Below, one piece after another: positions 8,401 to 17,070 of a stretch of 64,000 nucleotides of DNA (positions are counted from its first letter, which is position 1; every line of letters starts with the position of its first letter). The position numbers were made by a program, and so were the translations under genes. The notes beneath the pieces are model-generated. The model had not been told where the DNA came from. It worked only from the letters and a program-made list of their open reading frames with translations, and searched no databases. Where the stretch lies: positions 62,001 through 126,000 of the forward strand of contig CAMDBI010000001.1 of the NCBI GenBank assembly GCA_945889005.1, given 5' to 3'. This DNA is from Bacteroides fragilis. Its GTDB lineage: Bacteria; Bacteroidota; Bacteroidia; Bacteroidales; DTGW01.

Positions 8401-9231
8401 CTATTTTACGGGAATAAAACCAACTTTTGCTACAATTGCCTGACCTTCGGACGATAATACAAAATCTATATAAGAATTAACTTTTGCTTCGTTTTCTTTG
8501 AGGTAATAGTATAATAATGGACGAGTTACCGGGTATGATTTGTTTTTAGCATTGTTAAAGTTTGGTTCAACAAATGTTTTTCCTTTATCGTATGATACAT
8601 TAATAGTTTTAATATTTTTATCGACATAAGCTAAACCAACATAGCCAATAGCTCCTTTAGTTTCACTTACAGATTTCACAATAGCACCAGTTGCAGGTAA
8701 AAGAAGCGCAAAAGCAGCAAAATTATTTTTATTTAAAACGTGTTCTTTAAAGAACTCGTAGGTACCTGAACTTGTTTCGCGCGAATAAAGAACAATTTTA
8801 AGATCTTCGCCACCAACTTCTTTCCAGTTTGTAATATTACCTGTAAAAATACCTTCTAATTGTTCGCGGGTAAGTTGGTCTAATTTATTGTTTTTGTTGA
8901 CAATAACAGCAAGAGCATCGTATGCAACAACAACTTCTTGTAAGGTTTTACCAGATTCTTTTATTTTAAGTGTTTCATCCAATTTAATATTGCGCGAAGC
9001 ATCAGCAATATCGGTAGATCCATTGATTAAAGCAGCAATACCGACACTAGTACCACCACTAGATATCGAAATTACAGTACTAGAATCTTTTTTCATAAAC
9101 GATTCAGCTTCTTTCTGAGAAAGAGGCAAACAAGTATCGCTACCTTTAATTTTAAAGCTTTTGTTTTGAGCGTTAATGCAAATGATACTACTAAATAGAA
9201 TAGCAGATAATGTTAATACTTTCTTATTCAT
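8401..9231 (-). CDS. pstS: PstS-like periplasmic phosphate-binding protein
   Basis: The 276-residue protein has a signal peptide (about residues 1-21) and the PBP-like fold of phosphate-binding proteins. Phosphate-contacting segments are seen: KIKGSDTCLPL, SSGGTSVGIAALINGSTDIADASR, and YSRETSSGTYEFFKEHVL. The C-terminal RPLLYYYLKENEAKVNSYIDFVLSSEGQ is also typical. The membrane and ATPase parts of the transporter (pstC, pstA, pstB) are not in this window. The neighbour upstream is a TonB-dependent receptor, so a link to outer-membrane phosphate uptake is possible but inferred. Confidence 0.92.
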   Translation of the reverse strand: MNKKVLTLSAILFSSIICINAQNKSFKIKGSDTCLPLSQKEAESFMKKDSSTVISISSGGTSVGIAALINGSTDIADASRNIKLDETLKIKESGKTLQEVVVAYDALAVIVNKNNKLDQLTREQLEGIFTGNITNWKEVGGEDLKIVLYSRETSSGTYEFFKEHVLNKNNFAAFALLLPATGAIVKSVSETKGAIGYVGLAYVDKNIKTINVSYDKGKTFVEPNFNNAKNKSYPVTRPLLYYYLKENEAKVNSYIDFVLSSEGQAIVAKVGFIPVK

Positions 9232-9356
9232 ATCGATAGAGATTTAAAAAATTCAATATTAAAAAATGTTATTTTATACAAATCAACAATTTAGATGTTT
9301 CTTAAATGTTAAATTAGGATTAACTTAATGTTAACAAAATTTATATGTTGATATTA

Positions 9357-9364
9357 CAAATATA
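9357..9364 (-). promoter_or_regulatory. Possible -7 element for pstS
   Basis: On the minus strand this reads TATATTTG, a full match to TAnnTTTG, with a TTG 15 bases upstream, slightly shorter than usual spacing. It lies about 125 bases before the pstS start, just beyond the terminator of the TonB receptor gene. Confidence 0.4.
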
Positions 9365-9384
9365 AATGAAGTTATTGAACAAAA

Positions 9385-9414
9385 AAAAGGCGCTTTTGAG
9401 AAAAAGCGCCTTTT
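9385..9414 (-). terminator. Rho-independent terminator of the TonB receptor gene
   Basis: A 13-bp perfect stem (AAAAGGCGCTTTT / AAAAGCGCCTTTT) with a short loop lies 23 bases after the receptor stop. The A-run on its left gives a U-tract for minus-strand transcripts. It could work in both directions. Confidence 0.85.
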
Positions 9415-9436
9415 GTAAATATTGAGGAAAAAACTT

Positions 9437-12337
9437 TTAGAAAAAAGAATAACTAAATCTTAATTGAAAAACTCTACCTGGCTCAATTTTTGAGAAGTAT
9501 TGATCATCAGTGTTATATGATTTGTAAACCAATTCGTTTTTCTGATTTAGAATATTGTCGATTTTAAAACCAATTTGAATTTTATTTGTAAAAGTTTTGT
9601 TTAGGTTAAAATTTAAAGCATGAAATGGCATAGTATAAACATCAGGATTGTCGAGAGCACCAACATAATATAAAGTTTGACCTTGAACATTGTAATAAAA
9701 ACCGGCTTCAAAACCTTTCCAAAAAGAATTATCTGAGCCATTGTATGACATCCCGGCATTCAATAAATATGGAGCTTGTCCTGCCATATCGCGATATTCG
9801 CCTATTGTTTGTCCTAATCGAGCATATGCTAACCTCCCGACAAACTCTGTTTTGCTCATTTTTATGCGCGATTTGGTAAAGGTAAAATTTGACGAAATAC
9901 TGAAATTGTCGAGCGAAGCAATAATTTGGCTCAAATTTTGTCTAAACTCCAATTCTGCTCCAAATACCTGACCGTCTCCTACATTACGTGGCTGAATCGA
10001 GAGTTTTTGGGTTACTGTATGTAGTACGTTTTCTATTGGTGAATAAAACTTTTTATAAAAAGTACTTAAAGAAACTGTTTGACCTTTTTCTTGGAATAAT
10101 TCCCATCTAAGATCAAAATTGTCAATATCTGTAGTAATTAAATTCCCGCTCCAATTAGCATCTTCAAATGGGTAAAGACCTCCTATAAATGTTGAACCAC
10201 TAAGTGGATCTTGAATATTGGCAAATGACATTTCTTTAAAAGAAGGTCGAGCTATAGTTCTTGCGTAAGAGAAGCGAAAATTCTGATTTTCAGTAAAATT
10301 GTAGACAGTATTTAAAGAAGGAAAAAAGTTGAGTATATCAATTACTTTTTTATTGTTGTATGAAAAATTCTCATCTTTAGTTACGCCAGTATAGAATTGA
10401 TCAAATTTTTCGGCCCTGACACCTATAATAGTTTTTAGCTTTTTAGTAATAGCAAGTTCAGTAGATATATATCCGGCGATATTATTTGATGATGCATTAT
10501 ATTTATTGGTATGTTTTGGAACAAAATCTGCTTCATATCTAACACCATTTACATTTCCATTATCGATAGGCCATAAATTATCTGGATTTTCGTTGCTAAA
10601 CAATTCGTCTGGATTTCCGGTAAGATTACCAACATTAACAACAGCTAAATTGAATCGTCTAATGGCATAATCACGTTCTTTTATGGTGTATGCACCTCCA
10701 AATAAAAGTTTACTATTATTACCTCTGAATTCGAATTCTTTAGTCAAATGCAATTGTGCAACAAAATTTATTTCTTCCAAATCGCGCCAAATACGAGTAG
10801 GCATACCAGATTCGCCAGATCCTATACTTGGGTTTGTTCTTTGCTTATCATCAGAATTAACAGCATATTCGGTGTGTCTAATGTCGGGGTTCGAGAGTTT
10901 TGATAGCGTAGGTGATAGTTTCCAAACCATTTCCCACTTATTGATAGGAAATGTATGCTTACCATCTAATAATACATTACTTAGAGAACGTTGGTTGTAA
11001 TCTATATCGTGCATGAAACTGTAAAAGTTTGAACCTTTGTCGGTGCTGTTACGATCAAAAATACTTGCTTGAGCCTCACCATTTTGCAAGTGCAATAAGT
11101 TCAATCTTATTTTTGAATTTTGAGATTTGAAGGCTAATCCTCCTAAACCACTAACAAGTACATCATTAGTTCCATAATCGCCTGTTAGTAGCATTTTTCT
11201 GCTCAAAGGCATTACGGCATTATCGGTATTAATTTCATATCTGCCATATTCTGCATTTTTTATATAATCAGCATTATTTTTATACGAAAATGCTAAATTA
11301 TAACCTATTGTATATCTACTAACAGGTATTTGATTTCCATAAGTTGCACCGATGTTGTAATCCATGAAACTTTTTTCTTTAATAGCACTCATGGTAGGAC
11401 TGAAACTATTCAATATTTCTGAATATCTTTTAGCTTTAGCATCGTTACCGATAATTTCTGCGAATTGAGGTACATTTTCAGTAGCAGGAATTTCGCGTGT
11501 TCCATCGTCATATCCTAAATAATCTGTTTTACCGCCTTTGTATGTCAGGTAGTCGTTATTAAAATGTGAACCATGATTATATCCACCGCTTAATGAAATA
11601 CTCGACTTTTTTTCTTCAGGAAAATCTTTAGTTGCAATATCGATAATTCCACCTGTAAAATCGGCAGGTAGGTCGGCACTGAAAGATTTGTGAACAATAA
11701 TATTGTCGATAACGTTTGTTGGGAAAATATCCATTTGGAGGGCATTTCTGTCGGGGTCGAGACCCGGTATATCTACACCATTAAGAATGGTCTTGGTATA
11801 ACGGTCGCCCAATCCGCGAACAAAAACATATTTGCCTCCGGAAACTGATACTCCGGGTACACGTTTCATAGAAGAAGCAGCATCGGAATCGCCAATTTTT
11901 TTAAAATTGCTTGCCGAAATTCCATCCATTACATTGACAGAAACTCTTTTAAGCGACAACATAGCTGTTTCAGTAGAACGGATTTTTTGCGCAGTTACTA
12001 CTACTTCATTAATTTGTACTGAAGCTTCCTTCATTCTTAAATTATCGAGAAGTGCTGTTTCGCTCGCTTTAACTTCAATATCGTTTACTGTTATGGCTTC
12101 GAAAGAAATATATGAAATTTTCATGGAATAATTTCCTGGTTGCAGACTGAAGCTGAATTTCCCGTCTAAATCGGTAAAAGTTCCTAAGTTTGTACCGACA
12201 ATGGTAACTGTAACACCAGGTAATGTTTCACCTGTTGCATCTTCAAAAATAGTTCCTCTTAAAAAGCCTTTTTGAGCATGTGCTACTTCAATTAGCAAGA
12301 AAAATGAAATTAACAAATATATTTTTAACGATTGCAT
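9437..12337 (-). CDS. TonB-dependent outer-membrane receptor with CarboxypepD_reg-like N-terminal domain
   Basis: The 966-residue protein has a signal peptide ending near VAHAQ. A carboxypeptidase-regulatory-like beta-sandwich follows (about 22-105, LRGTIFEDATGETLPGVTV), then a plug domain (VPGVSVSGGKYVFVRGLGDRYTKTILNGV, split over about 155-190) and a beta-barrel ending in the aromatic FSYSFF. It takes up a ligand across the outer membrane using TonB energy. The ligand is unknown. The gene upstream codes for a beta-helix lipoprotein and the one downstream for PstS. A SusD partner is absent, which argues against a standard polysaccharide-utilisation locus. Confidence 0.93.
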   Translation of the reverse strand: MQSLKIYLLISFFLLIEVAHAQKGFLRGTIFEDATGETLPGVTVTIVGTNLGTFTDLDGKFSFSLQPGNYSMKISYISFEAITVNDIEVKASETALLDNLRMKEASVQINEVVVTAQKIRSTETAMLSLKRVSVNVMDGISASNFKKIGDSDAASSMKRVPGVSVSGGKYVFVRGLGDRYTKTILNGVDIPGLDPDRNALQMDIFPTNVIDNIIVHKSFSADLPADFTGGIIDIATKDFPEEKKSSISLSGGYNHGSHFNNDYLTYKGGKTDYLGYDDGTREIPATENVPQFAEIIGNDAKAKRYSEILNSFSPTMSAIKEKSFMDYNIGATYGNQIPVSRYTIGYNLAFSYKNNADYIKNAEYGRYEINTDNAVMPLSRKMLLTGDYGTNDVLVSGLGGLAFKSQNSKIRLNLLHLQNGEAQASIFDRNSTDKGSNFYSFMHDIDYNQRSLSNVLLDGKHTFPINKWEMVWKLSPTLSKLSNPDIRHTEYAVNSDDKQRTNPSIGSGESGMPTRIWRDLEEINFVAQLHLTKEFEFRGNNSKLLFGGAYTIKERDYAIRRFNLAVVNVGNLTGNPDELFSNENPDNLWPIDNGNVNGVRYEADFVPKHTNKYNASSNNIAGYISTELAITKKLKTIIGVRAEKFDQFYTGVTKDENFSYNNKKVIDILNFFPSLNTVYNFTENQNFRFSYARTIARPSFKEMSFANIQDPLSGSTFIGGLYPFEDANWSGNLITTDIDNFDLRWELFQEKGQTVSLSTFYKKFYSPIENVLHTVTQKLSIQPRNVGDGQVFGAELEFRQNLSQIIASLDNFSISSNFTFTKSRIKMSKTEFVGRLAYARLGQTIGEYRDMAGQAPYLLNAGMSYNGSDNSFWKGFEAGFYYNVQGQTLYYVGALDNPDVYTMPFHALNFNLNKTFTNKIQIGFKIDNILNQKNELVYKSYNTDDQYFSKIEPGRVFQLRFSYSFF

Positions 12338-12368
12338 ATTAGAATTTTAGTTTTGGTTTAAATAAAAC

Positions 12369-12395
12369 AAACTCGCGGAATTTTTCCGCGAGTTT
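12369..12395 (-). terminator. Hairpin between beta-helix lipoprotein and TonB receptor genes
   Basis: The stem AAACTCGCGGAA / TTCCGCGAGTTT is perfect over 12 bp with a loop of about three T. It lies 30 bases after the lipoprotein stop and 32 bases before the receptor start, so it may limit read-through between the two genes. Confidence 0.7.
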
Positions 12396-12424
12396 GATAT
12401 ATAATTTTTATAATCAACAATTTA

Positions 12425-13663
12425 TTATTTATAATCGGCTAATTTGCCATATTTGTCAGCCATTGTCCAACCAACAAATTTCGATTTATCAGCACCTTTT
12501 GTATTTGCTTTTAATTCAACTTTTGTTACAACAGCGTCAGTTCCTTTTTTGAAGTAATTTTTTGTAACAGCTTTAGAGCTTTTAAATGTAGCTTCTAAAT
12601 CTGTAATTACACAACCAACTGGGTTGTCATCAAAATCTTGTGCACCAATTGAAGTACTATCTACATTAAAGAAATAGATATTTTTCATAGTTACAAATGA
12701 AGTAGCATTACGTTTTGTAGTATCAAGTGCATCTAAGTCAGCTAAACCTTCAGCTCCAATTGCATCGATCGAACCATTCATAATAGTATGCATTGCGTTG
12801 AAAGAACCTTCGCCACCATCTAATTCGAAACATTCGTCTCCTGGGCTGATAACGATAAAGTTATCCAATGTTCCACTCCAAGCTTGGTCAGTATCGATAG
12901 CATCGTCGCCAGCATTCCAAACCAAAGCATTTTTAACGCTAACACTTCCTCCAAACCATTCGATACCATCATCTTGGTTTCCAACGATTTCTACGTTTTC
13001 AATTACTGTACCTGAACCAACACCTCCTAAAGTAAGACCATTGATTTCGTTACCTTCTCCAATGTTTGCTCCACCGAAGCGAATTGAAACATATTTGATA
13101 ACACCTGAGTTGTCATCGTCTTTGTCACCACCATAAAGTCCGTTTATATCAGAGGCAGGTATACCTTCAATTTGCAAAGAAGCTGATTTACCAGAAATTT
13201 TGGCATTTCCTAATACGATTAGACCACCCCAAAGACCGTTTAAATCTTCAGATAATTTTGCTGAACCAATTACTTCACCTGGTTTGATGTTGTCGGCTGA
13301 TGCAGTAAATACGATAGGACTGGTTGCAGTACCTTCTGCCATAATTTTAGCGCCACGAGCAATAATAAGCGCAGTAGCATTTTCGGCATTACCTGCATTA
13401 CCTTTAACAATAACACCTGGTTGAATTGTAAGTGTAACTCCCGCAATAACAGCAACACGTGTAGTTAAAACATAAGTTTTGCCTGTTTTCCAAGTAGTGT
13501 TTTCAGTAATGTTTGCAGATACTTCAATCATAGTAGTGTCTTTAATTGTTACTACTTTTACAATTGTATCAGTCTCTTTTTCATCTTCACAAGAAGTGAA
13601 AACTGTTTGGCTGCTGAATAATACTACCGCAGCAAAAATTGATGTAAAAAATAATTTCTTCAT
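12425..13663 (-). CDS. Secreted lipoprotein with right-handed parallel beta-helix
   Basis: The 412-residue protein starts with a lipoprotein signal (lipobox FTSC, Cys at residue 25), followed by an acidic spacer rich in Asp, Glu and Thr. Residues about 50-360 contain repeated short strands and glycine turns (TLTIQPGVIVKGN, LIIARGAKIMAEG, GTVIENVEIVGNQDDGIEWFGG, KNALVWNAGDDAIDTD), the pattern of pectate-lyase-like beta-helices. Lyase catalytic residues are not evident. It is first in line upstream of the TonB receptor and likely surface-exposed as a ligand-binding partner; this role is an inference. Confidence 0.8.
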   Translation of the reverse strand: MKKLFFTSIFAAVVLFSSQTVFTSCEDEKETDTIVKVVTIKDTTMIEVSANITENTTWKTGKTYVLTTRVAVIAGVTLTIQPGVIVKGNAGNAENATALIIARGAKIMAEGTATSPIVFTASADNIKPGEVIGSAKLSEDLNGLWGGLIVLGNAKISGKSASLQIEGIPASDINGLYGGDKDDDNSGVIKYVSIRFGGANIGEGNEINGLTLGGVGSGTVIENVEIVGNQDDGIEWFGGSVSVKNALVWNAGDDAIDTDQAWSGTLDNFIVISPGDECFELDGGEGSFNAMHTIMNGSIDAIGAEGLADLDALDTTKRNATSFVTMKNIYFFNVDSTSIGAQDFDDNPVGCVITDLEATFKSSKAVTKNYFKKGTDAVVTKVELKANTKGADKSKFVGWTMADKYGKLADYK

Positions 13664-13915
13664 AATTTTATGTTTTTAAAAATTTATACAAAGAAAAAGA
13701 TATAATATAAAGTAAAAATTAAATTAATATTAATTTAATGTTACTTAATGAATAATGATATGATTATTTAAAAATTTATAGTAAATGTTCTAATTTTGAT
13801 AAGTTAAGCAACAATTTTTTGTACTTTGAAGTTAGATATTTATTTAAAAAATCAAATAATCTACAAAAACGAAACTAAAGTCGCAGTTGAATAATCTTAA
13901 TTAAACAACCATAGT

Positions 13916-14377
13916 TTAATCAAAATTCATTTTGTCTAGCAAAGCACCAGCTTCATCGTATTTTTTCCATATACCGGTTTTTTGACCCATTTTGTAAAGC
14001 ATTTCGAAACGTAGTGTTCCATTGTCGTCCCAAATACGCCATACACCATCTTTTTGATCGTCGAAATAATTGGCTTCGGCGGTTTTTATGCCACTTTCGT
14101 TATAAACTTGCCATAGACCATGTTTTTTACCATTTTTATATGATCTTAATTCGTGTAATTTACCATTTTCATAATAAGTATTGGTACTACTATCTTTCAA
14201 ACCATTTTTTAAAATGATTGAAATTTTTAATTGACCATCTTCATAATATTCTTTCCAGGTTCCATTATAAGGCATATCGTCGGAGCCAATATACACACCA
14301 TCTTTGTTAGAAGAAATTTGACTCCAGATAACTGTTACTAAAGTCAAAACTGAAATAAAAAGTATAAGTCTTTTCAT
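13916..14377 (-). CDS. MORN-repeat (YwqK-like) secreted protein
   Basis: The 153-residue protein has a signal peptide (about residues 1-19) and five or six repeats of roughly 23 residues with the pattern G-x-W-x-x-Y-x-x-x-G-x-L. Examples are NGTWKEYYEDGQLK, KHGLWQVYNESGIK, KDGVWRIWDDNGTLR and KTGIWKKYDEAGALL. Such MORN-like repeats are common in Bacteroidota periplasmic or surface proteins and in the YwqK family annotated as antitoxins. No matching toxin is present, so I give no specific function. Confidence 0.75.
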   Translation of the reverse strand: MKRLILFISVLTLVTVIWSQISSNKDGVYIGSDDMPYNGTWKEYYEDGQLKISIILKNGLKDSSTNTYYENGKLHELRSYKNGKKHGLWQVYNESGIKTAEANYFDDQKDGVWRIWDDNGTLRFEMLYKMGQKTGIWKKYDEAGALLDKMNFD

Positions 14378-14465
14378 TTTTAATTTTATTTTTAAAAATT
14401 ATACAAATAAAATCTGTATATACTAATTGTATATTAAGCTAATGTTAATTTATTTTTTACTGAAA

Positions 14466-14493
14466 AACAAAAAAGTCCGTTTAATCGGACTTT
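14466..14493 (-). terminator. Terminator of the small carboxypeptidase-like domain gene
   Basis: Stem AAAGTCCG / CGGACTTT with a 6-nt loop, preceded on the plus strand by an A-run that becomes a U-tract on the minus transcript. It lies about 30 bases after the stop of the gene at 14526-14885. Confidence 0.75.
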
Positions 14494-14525
14494 AATATAT
14501 AATAATATAGTGTATTTGAAAAGTA

Positions 14526-14885
14526 TTAGTCTTTGTGATTCAAAGAGATATCAACTACATTGTCTTTTTCGGAGTTGATAAACACGTTTTCAACTTTTTG
14601 TTGGTACGATATATAATTAACTACAATTGCTTGAGCACCAGTAGATAAATCTGGCAATTCGAAATTGCCATTGAAATCGGTATACGTTTTAATATCTGTT
14701 CCATATACTTTAACTTCGACTCCGGCTAAACCATCTTTAGAACTTTGGTCAACTATTTTACCTGTAATAGTTTTAACAGATATGCTTTTTGCTGCTTTTG
14801 TACTTTTCGATGAAGTACTTTTTTCACTAGAAAAAGCTTGCATACTTAATAATAGTGATGCTAATACAATTATAATTTTTTTCAT
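14526..14885 (-). CDS. Small secreted protein with a single CarboxypepD_reg-like domain
   Basis: The 119-residue protein has a signal peptide (about 1-19), a Ser/Lys-rich linker and one beta-sandwich like those found at the N-terminus of TonB receptors (ITGKIVDQSSKDGLAGVEVKVYGTD, split over about 41-65, then TYTDFNGNFELPDL). It is not fused to a barrel. In Bacteroidota, free-standing copies occur near receptor genes and have no agreed function. The receptor at 9437-12337 carries the same domain type, so a related role at the envelope is possible. Confidence 0.75.
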   Translation of the reverse strand: MKKIIIVLASLLLSMQAFSSEKSTSSKSTKAAKSISVKTITGKIVDQSSKDGLAGVEVKVYGTDIKTYTDFNGNFELPDLSTGAQAIVVNYISYQQKVENVFINSEKDNVVDISLNHKD

Positions 14886-14905
14886 TTTATATTTTTTTAC
14901 AGCTG

Positions 14906-14933
14906 CAAAATTAATAAATCAATGTTAAGCCAA
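14906..14933 (-). promoter_or_regulatory. Bacteroidota-type promoter for the gene at 14526-14885
   Basis: On the minus strand TTG (14933-14931) is followed after 17 bases by TAATTTTG (14913-14906), matching the TTG-N17-23-TAnnTTTG consensus. Transcription would begin around 14899, shortly before the ATG at 14885. Confidence 0.65.
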
Positions 14934-15141
14934 TATTAAGTTATTGTTAAATATTTTTTTGATACAGATTATCATGTGTTTATATAATAAATAAAATTAG
15001 AAAATATTATATTAGAATAATTTATATTAAAATAATACGATATAAATAAATTTCTAAAATAAATAAAGTGTATTTATAAGTTAATTAAACCATATACTTC
15101 ATATATTCTTAACAAATATTTAATATTTAGAATATATTTTT

Positions 15142-16929
15142 GTGACTGTTTTATTTAAAAATTTTATAATTCAGTTTGTTGTGAAGAAAAGTAGAAATTA
15201 TATATTTTCAAAAGAGATAGATGCAACTAGTTTAATACTAAATGCTGCTTCAAATTTGGAAGAAGAAAAAGCTATAGACAAATCAGAAAGCGGGTTAGAG
15301 TTATTTATAGATCAAGTATTAGATAAACTCGAGATTAAAATAGATATTGTAAAAAGCGATTTAACAAGAGTGCCGTTAACAGGAGCTTTTATAATGGTTT
15401 GCAACCGTCCCTTTGGAGGAATGGAAACATTGGCAATTTTAAAATCACTTTTATCTATTCGAAAGGATATTAAAATAATAGGAAGTTTTAATATAAATAC
15501 GCTTGAACCATTGAAATATGCCTTTTTTCAAACCGATTTTTTTCAAACAGGAAAGTACGATACAGAAGGATTGAAAGGAGTTAGTAAGCATTTAATGGAT
15601 GGAAAAGCATTGATAGTTTTTCCGGCAGGTAATGAGACTGAAAAATATTCGTTTGATTGGCAAAAAGTTGATAAAAAATGGAATACAGTTGCATTGAAAC
15701 TAATTAAATATGCAAAAGTACCAGTTATACCAGCAAGTTTTTCGGGCTTAGATAATATAGGTTTTTATTTAACCGGTCCGCTAAACACATTGTTGCAAAA
15801 AACCTTACTTCGATTAGATTCAAAAAACAATGAAGGAAAGACCATCAAAATACGTATTGGTAATGCTATTTCGGTAACAGAGCAAGCCGAATTTTCGGAA
15901 GTATCGAGATATGGACGTTATATAAGGTCAAAAGTATATACACTCGAAAGTCAGGCAGAAGTTAAAAAGTACTTTACACCCTTGTTTCATTATCCGCAGA
16001 AGGTAGAAGAAATTATAGCCCCTATCGATCAGAGTGCAATATTAAATGAAATAAATAATTTACCATCATCGTGTTTGCTGTTTAAGCATACAAATTATAC
16101 CGTATATTGTGCCCCTCATTCGTATATACCATCTATAGTTATGGAATTGGGTCGATTGCGCGAGCAAACATTTCGCGATGTAGGAGAAGGAACAAACAAG
16201 AAAATAGATATTGACGAGTATGACCTATATTATAGGCATTTGTTTATATGGGACAACACCAAACAATGTATTGTAGGTTCGTATCGCATAGGAATGGGAA
16301 GTGAAATAATGCAAAAATATGGCGTAAAGGGCTTTTATGTAAGAAGTTTGTTTAAACTCAACAAGAAAATGAACCCCATGTTGCATGAAGCACTCGAATT
16401 GGGACGTTCGTTTATCGTAAAAGATTACCAGCGCAATCCGGTAACCTTGTTACTGTTGTGGAAGGGAATTCTATATTTTTTACTTCAAAATGAGTCGTAC
16501 AGGTATTTGTTTGGTCCTGTAAGTATCAGTAATAATTTCTCGAATATATCTAAAGCACTTATCACCGGGTTTTTTATCAAAAACCATTTCGATAGCGAAA
16601 AAGCCAAATGGGTAAAACCTCGAAAAATGTTTAAGGTTAACTTTTCGAAAGTTGATACAGAGATTATTCACGACAAAATGCCCGATATGAACAGTCTCGA
16701 CAAGATTATTCGCGAAATTGAGCCTGACAACAATCGTGTACCAGTTCTTTTGAAGAAATACTTGCAATTGGGAGGCAAAATTGTATGTTTCAATATAGAT
16801 CCAAAATTTAATGATGCATTGGATGGTCTCATGATACTCGATTTGTACACTATACCCAATGAACAATTGAAATTGTTATCGAAAGAGCTCGATATTGATG
16901 TTGTTGGAAAAAGAATGAATAAAAAATAA
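15142..16929 (+). CDS. OlsF-like bifunctional acyltransferase (PlsC-like plus GNAT-like), ornithine/aminolipid synthesis
   Basis: The 595-residue protein has an N-terminal lysophospholipid-acyltransferase-like half (about 60-280) and a C-terminal GNAT or hemolysin-like half (about 310-520, with LELGRSFIVKDYQRNP). The same fusion is known as OlsF in Flavobacterium and Serratia, where it makes ornithine lipids. In the acyltransferase motif, where relatives have NHPxGGxD, this protein reads CNRPFGGMET: His becomes Arg and Asp becomes Glu. Later blocks VFPAGNE and VPVIPASFSG are intact. The start is uncertain: the GTG at 15142 coincides with a TATTTTTG promoter-like box, so the GTG at 15181 may be the true start. 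Confidence 0.78.
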   Translation: MTVLFKNFIIQFVVKKSRNYIFSKEIDATSLILNAASNLEEEKAIDKSESGLELFIDQVLDKLEIKIDIVKSDLTRVPLTGAFIMVCNRPFGGMETLAILKSLLSIRKDIKIIGSFNINTLEPLKYAFFQTDFFQTGKYDTEGLKGVSKHLMDGKALIVFPAGNETEKYSFDWQKVDKKWNTVALKLIKYAKVPVIPASFSGLDNIGFYLTGPLNTLLQKTLLRLDSKNNEGKTIKIRIGNAISVTEQAEFSEVSRYGRYIRSKVYTLESQAEVKKYFTPLFHYPQKVEEIIAPIDQSAILNEINNLPSSCLLFKHTNYTVYCAPHSYIPSIVMELGRLREQTFRDVGEGTNKKIDIDEYDLYYRHLFIWDNTKQCIVGSYRIGMGSEIMQKYGVKGFYVRSLFKLNKKMNPMLHEALELGRSFIVKDYQRNPVTLLLLWKGILYFLLQNESYRYLFGPVSISNNFSNISKALITGFFIKNHFDSEKAKWVKPRKMFKVNFSKVDTEIIHDKMPDMNSLDKIIREIEPDNNRVPVLLKKYLQLGGKIVCFNIDPKFNDALDGLMILDLYTIPNEQLKLLSKELDIDVVGKRMNKK

Positions 16930-17017
16930 AAATACGTAATTGAATTTTTTAGTATTAAAATAATACAGTACAATATAAAATTAAGATTTGATTAATACTG
17001 TTGTTAAAATTCAAAAG

Positions 17018-17025
17018 TAATTTTG
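17018..17025 (+). promoter_or_regulatory. Possible -7 element for the histidine kinase
   Basis: TAATTTTG matches TAnnTTTG, 45 bases before the kinase ATG. The nearest TTG is 14 bases upstream, shorter than usual. Confidence 0.35.
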
Positions 17026-17070
17026 TAATCAAATAATTAACATTGTTTTTTTATTTCTTATTTTTTAATC

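Noticed and set aside
10683-13679. Several plus-strand frames of 66-112 codons within the TonB receptor and beta-helix genes
   Set aside because: They are shadows of minus-strand genes, with no domain likeness or ribosome-binding context.
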